Position numbers and translations under genes: made by a program. A stretch of 64,000 nucleotides of DNA from Pantoea sp. Lij88 (GTDB lineage: Bacteria > Pseudomonadota > Gammaproteobacteria > Enterobacterales > Enterobacteriaceae). How positions within the stretch are numbered: position 1 is the first letter of the stretch; every line of letters starts with the position of its first letter. Shown here in pieces: positions 27,976 through 36,070 of the stretch. The stretch is taken from positions 1,612,001-1,676,000 of the forward strand of contig NZ_CP118269.1 in the NCBI RefSeq assembly GCF_030062155.1. Reading direction: 5' to 3'. The notes under the pieces were generated by a model. It saw only the letters and a list, made by a program, of their open reading frames with translations, was not told where the DNA came from and made no database searches.

Positions 27976-28110
27976 TTACCCTTCAGTCGTCAGGCGGATG
28001 ATCAACTGCCCCGGCCAGGTGATCACCTCGATCTTCTGCCCGGTCGTAAATCCCAGTGCTTCCAGCCAGCGGCCTTTAGTGGTCAGTTGTGGCAGCGGGT
28101 TCGGCTGCAT
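27976..28110 (-). pseudogene. symE toxin gene remnant, copy 1 (3' end only)
   Basis: The minus strand encodes 44 residues (MQPNPLPQLTTKGRWLEALG then FTTGQKIEVITWPGQLIIRL and TTEG). They match the C-terminal AbrB-like fold of the SymE family (RWLE..GF.TG..V.V). The N-terminal half of SymE is missing, because the sequence switches abruptly to the barnase-like tip on the other strand. A diverged copy lies at 29599-29733. Confidence 0.75.
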
Positions 28111-28339
28111 TAAACAATACTACACCTGGCGGCCAGTTAGGCGGGACATTTTTGATAACTCGACTAACATCCTGCCTTCAGTGCAGGGTCGAGTGTGGCG
28201 AGAAGCTGATATAGGGTTAAATAATATTATGTCAAGAGGCAACCAGCCAGGCACAAGATTGTTATACTCAAATGATGGTTTGCTTTATATTACGACTGAC
28301 CACTATGGCACTGCGACTTCAATTGGTAAGTGGAAGTGA
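28111..28339 (+). pseudogene. Orphan CdiA-CT toxin tip 2: barnase-like ribonuclease, frameshifted
   Basis: The frame ending at 28339 reads DIFDNSTNILPSVQGRVWRE, ADIG, then TRLLYSNDGLLYITTDHYGT. This closely follows the C-terminal half of barnase, including WREAD (Glu73), the Arg before LYS.D (Arg83) and TTDH (His102). Upstream, another frame reads NNTTPGGQLGG, equivalent to the barnase PGKSIGG segment. One G lost from the run at 28143-28145 explains the break. The N-terminal helices are absent because the tip is truncated against the symE remnant. A dead guanyl-type RNase tip. Confidence 0.82.
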
Positions 28340-28341
28340 GT

Positions 28342-28632
28342 ATGAATGAAATGATTTTAGATGGTTCAGAAATAGAAAATGAGCAGGGCTTCCATAAGTT
28401 TATGTCTAAGTTATTAGATTTTGGCCCTTATTATGGAACTAATCTTGAGGCTCTTGGAGATCGTCTAAGTAATGACGTGGAAAGGCCAGTAACAATAATA
28501 TGGATAAACTCTGAGTAATCTAAACAATATCTTGGTGAATGCTTTCATAGAATTGTTCAGATCTTCGAGCAATCAAAACAACAAGATATTAAATTTAATT
28601 GGTCTGAGAGATTTGATTATATCTTAAAGTAA
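28342..28632 (+). pseudogene. Orphan immunity gene 2: barstar homologue with an internal stop
   Basis: The ATG at 28342 follows the barnase-like tip by two bases. The product (MNEMILDGSEIENEQGFHKF, then PYYGTNLEALGDRLS) matches barstar, whose counterpart is PEYYGENLDALWDCL. The frame meets TAA at 28516-28518 and then continues open through SKQYLGECFHRIVQIFEQSK to KFNWSERFDYILK before its true stop at 28630-28632. Total length would be 96 codons (barstar has 90 residues). The stop removes the last helix and strand, so inhibitor function is probably lost. Confidence 0.85.
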
Positions 28633-28912
28633 TTATAATGCCGGTCAGTTGGCTGGGTTCTTGGCTACTAAGCCCTAAAATCCTCATCTTTCCAGCATCA
28701 AAACTGAGCTCATCAGGTGCGATGGTGAGCTCAAATTGGTCGCATTAGTGACGGGAGAGTCTGGATGGCGCGTGTCGCTGTGCTTCTTAATGGAACTCCA
28801 TATAAAAAGTAGAATCCTATGTTCGAGGCAGGAGACTTCGTTTAATATCTGCGAGTTGTGTTCAAGTACTGCCTGTCGTTGCCCAGCGTTAATCGATTTT
28901 TTTATTTTGCGC
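28633..28912. other. Spacer between orphan modules 2 and 3
   Basis: AT-rich and without a recognisable gene. A reading frame is open from 28736 into the Ntox50-like domain, but its first ~59 residues look like random translation. Confidence 0.4.
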
Positions 28913-29248
28913 CTGCAAAATCAGGCGACGGAATTATCCATTAACAAAGGACAGCATAATAAGCATATTCCCGGCACAAATGAATATAAGATCGCATCTG
29001 AAGCAGGGTTTAATAAGAGTATACTTTTTGTTCCTGCGGAGTCATTGCTTCCAAAGTTAGGAACAGGGCAGCAAGTTGGCAATCTCCCTGTGGGGAGTCC
29101 AGGTTCAAAGGAAAGAATTAATTATGGTCAGAATATTGGTAATTATATCGATCCACAGACAGGGGTGTCGGCTCCAACGACTAATGGAATAGTCCATTAC
29201 CGAAAGAATGGTGTTCATATTGTTCCAGCAAGACTATCAGAAGAGTGA
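28913..29248 (+). pseudogene. Orphan CdiA-CT toxin tip 3: polymorphic toxin type 50 (Ntox50)-like
   Basis: The conserved part begins QNQATELSINKGQHNKHIPG. It continues EAGFNKSILFVPAESLLPKL, GTGQQVGNLPVGSPGSKERI, then TTNGIVHYRKNGVHIVPARL. This pattern (KGQ..KHI.GT, GKG.., IHY.K.G.HIVP) is that of the Ntox50 family of predicted RNase toxins. The domain appears unbroken over about 110 residues, but it lacks any secretion region or recognised start. It may be silent or serve as a recombination donor for cdiA. Immunity gene 3 follows 12 bases later. Confidence 0.75.
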
Positions 29249-29260
29249 TGAAGGATTCTT

Positions 29261-29548
29261 ATGAATAGTAATGATTATTTTAAGCTGTCTGCTCAGCGGG
29301 CTTTACTTGGAAATATAACTAATAATATTAGAGCAATATCGGCACTATTGGAGGGTGATGACATTACTTTAAAATTTTTTTATGATGGAATCATCAGTGA
29401 AGATGATGAAGAAAATGCTTCCATAGTAGAAACCAAAATTATTGCTGATCTTGATGATAGTTCAGTTGTTCATACAGTTGTCACAAGGCTGGATTATCCT
29501 GAGCCAATAAAATGCAATGGCTTTTTACTTTATCTTAGAAAAGAATAA
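29261..29548 (+). CDS. Orphan immunity protein for the Ntox50-like tip
   Basis: An intact 95-residue frame (MNSNDYFKLSAQRALLGNIT ... RLDYPEPIKCNGFLLYLRKE), strongly acidic in the middle (SEDDEENASI). It follows the Ntox50-like tip and precedes a terminator, the standard place for a CDI immunity gene. GAAGGA lies about ten bases upstream of the ATG. Unlike immunity genes 1 and 2 it has no frameshift or stop, so it may still protect against neighbours carrying this toxin. The function is inferred from context. Confidence 0.7.
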   Translation: MNSNDYFKLSAQRALLGNITNNIRAISALLEGDDITLKFFYDGIISEDDEENASIVETKIIADLDDSSVVHTVVTRLDYPEPIKCNGFLLYLRKE

Positions 29549-29553
29549 ACACT

Positions 29554-29580
29554 AAACCCCGGCCCTGGTGCCGGGATTTT
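29554..29580 (+). terminator. Terminator after orphan module 3
   Basis: AAACCCCGG and CCGGGATTTT pair around ccctggtg. Its 3' half and what follows match the terminator at 27934, and together with the adjacent symE remnant it forms the second repeat block. Confidence 0.75.
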
Positions 29581-29598
29581 ATTTTATAAGCCAGCTAG

Positions 29599-29733
29599 TT
29601 ATCCTTCAGCCGACAGACAGATGATTAGCTGTCCCAGCCCGGTGATCACCTCGATCTTTTGCCCAGTAGTAAAGCACAGTGCTTCCAGCCAACGGCATTT
29701 AATGGTGAGCTGCGGCAGCGGATTCGACTTACC
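29599..29733 (-). pseudogene. symE toxin gene remnant, copy 2 (degenerate)
   Basis: The minus strand reads NPLPQLTIKCRWLEALCFTT, GQKIEVITGLGQLII, then CLSAEG and a stop. It is clearly homologous to copy 1 but has substitutions at conserved Gly and Arg positions and no start codon. It is the second member of the terminator-plus-symE direct repeat. Confidence 0.7.
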
Positions 29734-29809
29734 TTTATTAGGCCAGCATCCCTCTTTGCCAGCACTGTTTCCAGTAAACTCATTTTATTATCCCCTGAAT
29801 AGTGATTTG

Positions 29810-30079
29810 TTAAGCCTTTTTGCACGCTCTGATTTTGTGAATAATAAACAGCACAATTATTGAACCTACGGTGGCAATCGCAATGCTGTATATATTGAAA
29901 CCACTGACATTGCTAAAACCCAGAGCAGTACTGACTACACCGCCAATCAGCGCGCCGATAATGCCCAGAATCATGGTCATGAAAATGCCCATGTGTTCTT
30001 TACCTCGCATAATACATCTGGCGATAATTCCGGCAAGCAAGCCGAACAAAACCCATGACAAAATACCCATCATCTGCAT
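29810..30079 (-). CDS. GlsB/YeaQ/YmgE-family stress-response membrane protein
   Basis: The 89-residue protein has three hydrophobic segments with the Gly-rich pattern of the transglycosylase-associated (YeaQ/YmgE) family: GILSWVLFGLLAGIIARCIM, TMILGIIGALIGGVV, and SIAIATVGSIIVLFIIHKI. Family members are small inner-membrane proteins often induced in stationary phase or acid; their molecular role is not settled. It marks the return to ordinary chromosome after the CDI graveyard. Confidence 0.85.
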   Translation of the reverse strand: MQMMGILSWVLFGLLAGIIARCIMRGKEHMGIFMTMILGIIGALIGGVVSTALGFSNVSGFNIYSIAIATVGSIIVLFIIHKIRACKKA

Positions 30080-30225
30080 CCTTCTTTTTATATAAATTAC
30101 AACGTGTTGAACAGTGGTTTAATTCATGAAATAAAAGCAGGTGTATCGTACGCCGCGTAGTATTTGTCTGGCAATCCTGTTTTTTTAATTTAAGTAAACG
30201 TATCGGAAACAATAGGAAAGTGATG

Positions 30226-30483
30226 ATGAGCATTCTGGATAATATTAAAAATATTGGCGATGAGTTGTTAAGTGCTGTAGTTAAAAATGTTGAAGATAAA
30301 CCTGCAAGCCCAGCAGCAGGTAATCGCACGTATACCGTTAAATCCGGTGACACGCTCAGCGCAATCGCTAATCATTTCTACAATGATGCCTCGCAATATA
30401 CGAAAATCTTTGAGGCGAATAAAAATCTTCTCAGCAGCCCGGACAAAATTGCGCCGGATCAGGTGCTGAACATTCCTGAATAA
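30226..30483 (+). CDS. Small LysM-domain protein
   Basis: This 85-residue protein starts [15 protein letters not shown] and carries one C-terminal LysM module ([20 protein letters not shown] ... LNIPE). It resembles the LysM end of Kbp/YgaU but lacks the BON domain. There is no signal peptide, as in YgaU. Three in-frame starts (30220 GTG, 30223 ATG, 30226 ATG) exist; the last has AGGA correctly spaced. A terminator follows. Confidence 0.8.
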   Translation: MSILDNIKNIGDELLSAVVKNVEDKPASPAAGNRTYTVKSGDTLSAIANHFYNDASQYTKIFEANKNLLSSPDKIAPDQVLNIPE

Positions 30484-30500
30484 TATGTCGCCGGAAGTTT

Positions 30501-30538
30501 GGGCCAGCTGGTGCATAGATTGCCCGGCTGGTTTTTTT
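30501..30538 (+). terminator. Terminator after the LysM gene
   Basis: CCAGC and GCTGG arms in ggccagctgg ... cccggctgg, followed by seven T residues. Confidence 0.75.
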
Positions 30539-30634
30539 CATTTTAAGCCGTCGTATTGATCACGAAAATTTGTGCAACGGCAGGATATTTCAGGTGACAT
30601 CAGGCAGGGCGAAAAATCGGGGTCACTGAAAAGC

Positions 30635-30670
30635 AAAAAACCCGCTCAGGTTTCCCTGAGCGGGTTTTTC
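30635..30670. terminator. Bidirectional terminator beside tRNA-Asn
   Basis: AAAAACCCGCTCAGG-ttt-CCCTGAGCGGGTTTTT: a long perfect stem with A and T tracts, directly 3' of the minus-strand tRNA. Confidence 0.92.
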
Positions 30671-30675
30671 TAATC

Positions 30676-30751
30676 TGGCTCCTCTGACTGGACTCGAACC
30701 AGTGACATACGGATTAACAGTCCGCCGTTCTACCGACTGAACTACAGAGGA
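30676..30751 (-). tRNA. tRNA-Asn (GUU)
   Basis: The minus strand encodes a 76-base tRNA beginning TCCTCTGTAGTTCAGTCGG, with the T loop GGTTCGAGTCC and encoded CCA end. The anticodon GTT is at 30716-30718. In E. coli an Asn tRNA also sits next to mtfA, and this family of tRNA genes is a frequent integration target. Confidence 0.97.
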
Positions 30752-30854
30752 ATCGTTTGAACGAGGCGAATATTAACGGCGTCGCTCTAAGGTGTCAACA
30801 GCAAAAAATACATTATCATTCAACTGGCTAGCTTTAACGCAAAGCGATCGTGAT

Positions 30855-31628
30855 TTAAGCAGTTTGAGCCGGTTCAGCAGCAATTCGGGTCAGCGGATCC
30901 TGCTGGTAAAACTGTCGCAGATGCTGATACATGGCGGGAAAGCGTTCGGCCAGCAGAACCGGGGCCGTAAAGAAATATTCAGAGAGCACAGCGAAGCATT
31001 CAGCCGGATCGCTGGCGGCGTAGGGATCGATAGTGGCAGCCTGTTCGCCCACCAGTTCGACCTCACTCTCAATCTCCGCCATCGCAGCATGCAAATCCTT
31101 TTCCCACTGTGCAACGTCACGCAGCGGTATCACCGGAACGCCGCTGGTATAACCGCTGCCGCGCGCGTCCAGCTTGTGTGCGACTTCATGAATGACCAGA
31201 TTAAAACCGGAGAGATCGAAAGAGTCCTGAATATCGAGCCAGTTGAGGACTACCGGTCCCTGCGTCCAGCTCTGGCCCGAGTGAACGGCGGGCGCGCTGT
31301 GAACCAGTCCGTGCTCATCCTGCCAGTGATCGTCAACTTCGAACGGCTCGGGATAGATGAGCACATCGTGAAAACCGTCCAGCCACTCCAGACCCAGTTT
31401 CAGGACAGGCAAACAGAAGAGCAGGGCGATGCGCACGCTGCGCAGCTCATCCAGCTGTGCGCCTTCCAGCGGAACCAGTTTTTTCTGTTGCAGAAAGCGC
31501 TTCGCCAGTTCAACCAGCGCCTGTTGTTCGGCATCACTGAGCGGGCTGAATACCGGCTGAGCCAGACCCTGCTGCCACGGCAGCGCAGCCAGCATGTCGT
31601 CATGCGTTTTCCAGGGCCATTTAAACAT
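30855..31628 (-). CDS. mtfA: MtfA, Mlc-binding peptidase/anti-repressor
   Basis: MtfA is a cytosolic zinc aminopeptidase that binds and titrates the repressor Mlc and so derepresses ptsG. The 257-residue product starts MFKWPWK, like E. coli MIKWPWK, with GGGAG correctly placed; an upstream in-frame ATG at 31694 is rejected. Key parts are [33 protein letters not shown], the metal site HEVAHKLD, and [18 protein letters not shown] with the third ligand. The neighbouring tRNA-Asn is conserved with E. coli. Confidence 0.95.
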   Translation of the reverse strand: MFKWPWKTHDDMLAALPWQQGLAQPVFSPLSDAEQQALVELAKRFLQQKKLVPLEGAQLDELRSVRIALLFCLPVLKLGLEWLDGFHDVLIYPEPFEVDDHWQDEHGLVHSAPAVHSGQSWTQGPVVLNWLDIQDSFDLSGFNLVIHEVAHKLDARGSGYTSGVPVIPLRDVAQWEKDLHAAMAEIESEVELVGEQAATIDPYAASDPAECFAVLSEYFFTAPVLLAERFPAMYQHLRQFYQQDPLTRIAAEPAQTA

Positions 31629-31800
31629 CGCAACTCCCGCACAGAACCGGTCTATTTCGCTATCCTGACGCGCCAGACATAAAAATGCCAGCATCGAATG
31701 CTGGCATCAACTATCTGACTGCAGGGCTGAAGGCTGTCTATTCAACCCGTTAGCGCAACCGTTGTCTGTGATTCAACCCGCAAAGCGCAGGGCTGATGCA

Positions 31801-32478
31801 TCAGTTGCGTTCGATGCGCTGAAATTCAATGACCCAGACCCACGGATTCACTTCCCAGCTGGTCGCGCCGTACTGTTTTTCCCAGGCTTTGCGATACGCC
31901 TCTTTGGGTGATTCAGAGTTGGCATTCATGGTGAAGAAGTTATTCAGGAAGTGCGAATCGGTCTGAACGCCCTCGGCCCTGATGTCATCTTCACTGATGT
32001 CCTGAATCTTCTCTGCACGGACGCCGGTAATTTCAAGGTTGATGCGACTGGCCCAGCGCGGCATATGGATGGCGGTCTGCCAGCCAAACTCTTCGGCCTC
32101 CGGCGTGCTCAGCGCATGCTGTCCCAGCTCATTGCTGTCGGCACGATACTGGCAATACTCCGGCAGGCGGAACGGCGTCGGGTCACGTTCATACTCGGCC
32201 AGATCGCTCTCTGGCACCATCGGGCCACGCCAGGTTTCACGCACCCAGAGTATGTCACCCGGTTTGCCATAGGGGCATTGGTAGCTGATGTCGGTCATCG
32301 ACATCATTTTGTAGCCATGCAGATGGTTAGCACTCACATCGAAGGCGTGTACGCCTTCATGATGATCCTGTCCCGGACCGAAAGCCTGAGTTTTCATAAT
32401 GCGCCGGGTTTGCGTTTGCTGGCCAACCAACAGGGCACGAACACGCTGTTCGGAAAAAAGAATCGGCCGTTCTTTCAT
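31801..32478 (-). CDS. Phage-associated protein of the MKERPILF...QTRR type (ASCH/PUA-like)
   Basis: The 225-residue protein begins MKERPILFSEQRVRALLVGQ, followed by QTQTRRIMK, the signature opening of a family common in phages and prophages and often labelled morphogenetic protein or ASCH-like. Further conserved segments are PGDILWVRETW, MPRWASRINLEITGVR and NPWVWVIEFQRI. Its biochemical role is not established; a PUA/ASCH fold would suggest nucleic-acid binding. There are no other phage genes around it, so it is a lone cargo gene near tRNA-Asn. Confidence 0.7.
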   Translation of the reverse strand: MKERPILFSEQRVRALLVGQQTQTRRIMKTQAFGPGQDHHEGVHAFDVSANHLHGYKMMSMTDISYQCPYGKPGDILWVRETWRGPMVPESDLAEYERDPTPFRLPEYCQYRADSNELGQHALSTPEAEEFGWQTAIHMPRWASRINLEITGVRAEKIQDISEDDIRAEGVQTDSHFLNNFFTMNANSESPKEAYRKAWEKQYGATSWEVNPWVWVIEFQRIERN

Positions 32479-33089
32479 TGATTACCTCTTTTTATTAGTA
32501 GAACCCGGTTACTGCTGTAAAAATCCATTTGCTTCACATCTGAGAGTTAGCATAAAAGCTTTAAATCATTTTGCTTAATAATTTGTCGGCTGACAGTCAC
32601 TTTAAAATTGTCACGTTCGGTATCAAAAACCACCAAAATGCAAAAAGCGCACCAACGCTTTTTACACAACGGGCTGAACGCGACGAACAGCCCGGATACA
32701 GTACGTTATAACGATAAAAATAGGAACCTTTTCAGACTTTCTCACCTGTCATTGCGCACAGTTTTACAATTAATCGCGTGACAAAAAAAAGTTCAGCAGG
32801 GTCCATATAATCGTTTATGGGCCTGCCAAACATTACAGCTGTTAAACTAATTTTCTTAGCAGAAATTCACTGAGTAAAGGCTGAAAACCGCCAAAATTGC
32901 GGTTATTGTGTAACAGAGATGCTATACAGATGATCCAGATCTCATTTTTCTGCCCGAAAACGCTGGCAGCGCCGCTCTTTTCAACAGCACTGTAAAAAAA
33001 GTGTCATTAGCCAGTCGCTATGATGGCTTGCCGTTCGCGCACTGATCGCGACAGCGAATCTGCTGTCGATCACTACAGGGAGATAGATT
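32479..33089. other. Intergenic region with two hairpins
   Basis: No supported gene. It contains a bidirectional terminator-like hairpin at 32642-32663 and a second stem GGGCTG/CAGCCC at 32670-32692. The rest is AT-rich promoter-like sequence for the flanking divergent genes. Confidence 0.5.
32642..32663. terminator. Hairpin with A and T flanks
   Basis: AAAAAGCG-caccaa-CGCTTTTT, an eight-base perfect stem able to terminate in either direction. No gene ends beside it. Confidence 0.55.
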
Positions 33090-33794
33090 ATGTCACTCAC
33101 ACTCTGGCAATCTCGCTATGAAAGCTGGTTTCAGGCGAACTGGGTCCACGACGACGGCGCGCACGATATCGCCCATCTGCGGCGTGTCTGGATGAGCGCA
33201 CAGCGCATTATGGAGAGCACACCGGCTGATCCGCTGGTCGTGCTGACCGCCTGCTATTTTCACGATGTGGTGAATCTTCCGAAGAACCATCCGGAACGTC
33301 ACCTCGCCTCGACCTACGCCGCAACGGAAACTCAGCGCATTCTGCAGCAGGACTTTCTCGATTTCCCTGCTGAGAAGATTGATGCGGTGATGCATGCCGT
33401 TAAAACCCACAGTTTCAGCGCCGGTATACCGCCTCAGACGCTGGAAGCTAAAATCGTGCAGGATGCTGACCGGCTGGAGTCGCTGGGGGCTATCGGGCTG
33501 GCGCGGGTCTTCTACACCGCCGGAGCGCTGAATCGCCCGTTGTTCGACAGTCAGGACCCGCTGGGTAAAGATCGCGAGCTGAATGATGTTAAGTGGACGC
33601 TGGACCATTTCCAGAAGAAGCTGCTGCGTCTGCCTGAAACCATGCATACCGAAACCGGCCGCATGCTGGCTGAGCATAACGCTGATTTCCTGGTGCGCTA
33701 TATGGCGAAGCTTTATGCCGAGCTGCAGGGCAATCTGGTGGGAATGGATGAGGGCGTGTTGCGGGACTTCACGCCTTTGAAAACCGAATATTAA
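33090..33794 (+). CDS. yedJ: YedJ-like HD-domain phosphohydrolase
   Basis: This 234-residue HD-superfamily protein has metal ligands in HDIAHLRRVW, the HD pair in TACYFHDVVNLP, His in HAVKTHSFSAG, and Asp in IVQDADRLESLGAIGLARVF. The product matches E. coli YedJ along its length, and its place next to dcm-vsr is conserved. The substrate of YedJ is not known. The ATG at 33090 is preceded by AGGGAG. Confidence 0.9.
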   Translation: MSLTLWQSRYESWFQANWVHDDGAHDIAHLRRVWMSAQRIMESTPADPLVVLTACYFHDVVNLPKNHPERHLASTYAATETQRILQQDFLDFPAEKIDAVMHAVKTHSFSAGIPPQTLEAKIVQDADRLESLGAIGLARVFYTAGALNRPLFDSQDPLGKDRELNDVKWTLDHFQKKLLRLPETMHTETGRMLAEHNADFLVRYMAKLYAELQGNLVGMDEGVLRDFTPLKTEY

Positions 33795-33866
33795 ATTTTT
33801 ATGACAGTATGTTAATCGAAACGGTCATCCGGTAGCGTGTAGCGATAACAAAAAAGGAGCTGCCCG

Positions 33867-34148
33867 ATGACCGAAACTGTTAATTTAACGATTAAAATTG
33901 ATCCTGAACTTAAAGAAACGATTAAACAGCTGGCGCTGGAAAACCAGATTTCAATGAGCCAGGAAATTGTGCAGCGTTTGCAGGCCAGTCTGGAAACGCC
34001 TCAACATCCGGCAATTGATAATCAGGACATCACTGAAGAGGGCGCTGAGGAATCGGCGGCCACTGACGTGAAGGACGCTGGATTAAGCGCGAGCGAGTTG
34101 AAGCAGATTCGTCTGCTGCTGAAGAAGCAGAGCAAGAAGAAGAAATAA
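33867..34148 (+). CDS. Arc-like ribbon-helix-helix protein
   Basis: The first 45 residues (VNLTIKIDPELKETIKQLAL then ENQISMSQEIVQRLQASLE) form a canonical ribbon-helix-helix: one DNA-contacting strand, then two helices. The remaining half is acidic, then very basic (KKQSKKKK at the end). At 93 residues it is likely a small DNA-binding regulator. AAGGAG precedes the ATG. There is no toxin partner next to it, so an antitoxin role is not supported. Confidence 0.8.
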   Translation: MTETVNLTIKIDPELKETIKQLALENQISMSQEIVQRLQASLETPQHPAIDNQDITEEGAEESAATDVKDAGLSASELKQIRLLLKKQSKKKK

Positions 34149-34153
34149 AACAG

Positions 34154-34177
34154 AAACCCGTCGCAAGACGGGTTTTT
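34154..34177 (+). terminator. Terminator after the ribbon-helix-helix gene (copy A)
   Basis: AAACCCGTC-GCAA-GACGGGTTT followed by TT. A 19-base core of it is repeated exactly at 34466-34484. Confidence 0.9.
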
Positions 34178-34223
34178 GCATTGAAGAAAGGCTGGACCGT
34201 TTCGCTATGACACTGTGCCTGCT

Positions 34224-34408
34224 CAGGGAACACGGTCAGATCGGAAAGACGCAAAAGCCGCCATTCATGGCATGCCCGGCCCGCGCGATTACGCACCTCA
34301 TCCCTGAGGTGCGCCCGTAAACGGGCCAACGCTTTGCGTTGTTCAAAAACGCTCCCAGCGTTTTTGTCCATGGCGCGGGACGCTTTCCTCTTCTGACCGT
34401 GTTCCCTG
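34224..34408. repeat. Multi-hairpin element bounded by 17-bp inverted repeats
   Basis: CAGGGAACACGGTCAGA at 34224-34240 is matched perfectly by its reverse complement at 34392-34408. A GGAAAG/CTTTCC pair sits just inside. Between them lie five successive perfect hairpins: GCCA/TGGC, GCACCTCA/TGAGGTGC, GCCCGT/ACGGGC, AACGC/GCGTT and AAAAACGCT/AGCGTTTTT. No protein is encoded. The structure suggests a non-autonomous mobile element (MITE or REP-cluster type). Confidence 0.75.
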
Positions 34409-34465
34409 CGAGTTGAGCTTATTTGTTGCTGTGAGAATCGTCAGATGTAAGTTCTTCATCAGCCT

Positions 34466-34489
34466 GAAACCCGTCGCAAGACGGATTTT
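34466..34489. terminator. Duplicate of the terminator (copy B) next to dcm
   Basis: GAAACCCGTCGCAAGACGG is identical to copy A at 34153-34171, then diverges by one base (GGA instead of GGG). It lies just beyond the 3' end of minus-strand dcm. The two copies flank the multi-hairpin element. Confidence 0.7.
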
Positions 34490-34503
34490 TTATTTCAGAA
34501 CGA

Positions 34504-35880
34504 TTACGACTTCAGCTGACGAATATGTGGCAGCAGCAGCTGCGCGACTGCCGCAAACACTGGCACCACCACCGAGTTACCAAACTGCTTATAGGCCTGG
34601 GTGTCCGAAACCGGAATGCGGAACGGCTCGCGACCTGGCACATCGAAGCCCATCAGGCGGGCGCACTCGCGCGGAGAAAGACGGCGCGGACGACGCGCCA
34701 TGTTATCCGCATCCTGAAACTCCGCTTCACCCAGCGCGCTGTCCCAGCCGCGATCGATCAGAATCTCTGAGCCATCTTTGTAGTAACGCGCCGACAGCGT
34801 CCGCACGCAGCAGTTAAGATTGCGCGGATCGTTGAGGCCAAAGCCAAAGCCATTGCCTTTCGCTTTGTGTTTCTTCGCATACTGGTAGAGGTAGCGCCAC
34901 AGCACCGGCGACAGAATATATTTGTCGTCTGGTGCGTCCTCCAGCAGGCTCTGCAGGCTGGGGACCTGCGCCGGGTAGAAACGGCGGATATCGCGCAGAG
35001 TGAAATCCTGCTTTTTCAGATCGCGGCGAATCCCCACCAGCACGATGCGTTCGCGATGCTGCGGCAGGAAGTGACGCGCATCGATCACTTTGGCATCCGG
35101 GCTGCCGGCTCCGGCATCGGCCACGTCATAGCCCAGCTCATCCAGCGTCTCCATGATAATGGCGAAGGTGCGGCCCTTATCGTGGCTCTTGAGGTTTTTC
35201 ACATTCTCCAGCACAAAGAAGGGCGGCTTCTTGGCAGCCAGAATACGAGCGACATCGAAAAACAGCGTGCCCTGAACCTGACACTCAAAACCGTGTGCGC
35301 GTCCCAGTGCATTTTTCTTGCTGACGCCTGCCAGGGAAAAGGGCTGGCAGGGGAAACCGGCCAGCAGCACCTGATGATCGGGGATTGCGGCATCAATCGC
35401 GCGGTAAATCTCTTCATCATTGGTCAGACCTTCCGGCTGCGTGACCTGACGGATATCGGTGTTGAAGTGATGTTCCAGCGGATCGCTGTAGTGATTGGCT
35501 TTATAAGTGCGAACCGCCTCTTTATTCCATTCACTCGTAAAGACGCATTTGCCGCCGATCGCCTCGAATCCTTTTCGGATGCCACCAATCCCGGCAAAGA
35601 GATCGATAAAACGAAACTCAGGATTATCATAATGGGCCGGTCGGGTCGGCAGCAGACTCTGCAACAGCGACAGCTCCGCCTCACACAGCGACGGCAGGGC
35701 GCTTTTACCCTGTCGAATCCGGTTCAGCAGGGCGGGTGTCCAGCAGGAGAATCCCGCCTGCTGCAGGCGGGCCGTGAGATCACGAACCGAATAGATTGCC
35801 AGCACCTGCTGAAAAAGTTCAGATGTATCAGCAGATGGAAGTGCAGCAGAGAGTGGTTCAGCGAGGGCGGCGGGATGCAT
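34504..35880 (-). CDS. dcm: DNA (cytosine-5)-methyltransferase Dcm
   Basis: Dcm methylates the inner cytosine of CCWGG using S-adenosylmethionine. The 458-residue product has motif [16 protein letters not shown], motif [13 protein letters not shown] with nucleophile Cys178, motif VI ENVKNL, motif VIII in [13 protein letters not shown], and motif [11 protein letters not shown]. It is colinear with E. coli Dcm (472 residues), including the N-terminal extension before motif I. In E. coli dcm overlaps vsr on the same strand; here vsr is divergent. Recognition of CCWGG is inferred from similarity. Confidence 0.95.
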   Translation of the reverse strand: MHPAALAEPLSAALPSADTSELFQQVLAIYSVRDLTARLQQAGFSCWTPALLNRIRQGKSALPSLCEAELSLLQSLLPTRPAHYDNPEFRFIDLFAGIGGIRKGFEAIGGKCVFTSEWNKEAVRTYKANHYSDPLEHHFNTDIRQVTQPEGLTNDEEIYRAIDAAIPDHQVLLAGFPCQPFSLAGVSKKNALGRAHGFECQVQGTLFFDVARILAAKKPPFFVLENVKNLKSHDKGRTFAIIMETLDELGYDVADAGAGSPDAKVIDARHFLPQHRERIVLVGIRRDLKKQDFTLRDIRRFYPAQVPSLQSLLEDAPDDKYILSPVLWRYLYQYAKKHKAKGNGFGFGLNDPRNLNCCVRTLSARYYKDGSEILIDRGWDSALGEAEFQDADNMARRPRRLSPRECARLMGFDVPGREPFRIPVSDTQAYKQFGNSVVVPVFAAVAQLLLPHIRQLKS

Positions 35881-36070
35881 GCGTTTTTCCTTAACAGTAA
35901 GGTGCCTATGCTATCACTCCAGACGCTGTGAGGAAATTGCCGGGATGTGCCCTGCGACAGCTCTCCGGAAAGTTCTGTTTTTGCGGCGCATGCTCCGAAG
36001 TCGTCCTGCGGCGGCTTTCGCTTTTCGTGGCGCAGACTAAAGTTACTGAACCAGCAAAAAAGGAGAGGTT

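Noticed and set aside
28736..28912. N-terminal extension of the Ntox50-like tip
   Set aside because: The frame is open but the residues are Cys/Ser-rich and incoherent; the conserved domain begins near 28913.
30220..30772. Complete integrative element with att repeats at tRNA-Asn
   Set aside because: No integrase gene and no second copy of the tRNA 3' end were found in the window.
33867..34148. Toxin-antitoxin pair based on the ribbon-helix-helix protein
   Set aside because: No toxin-sized partner gene follows; a terminator comes six bases after the stop.
34867..35931. 354-codon plus-strand frame opposite dcm
   Set aside because: It is antisense to the fully conserved Dcm motifs; long antisense frames are expected opposite GC-rich genes.
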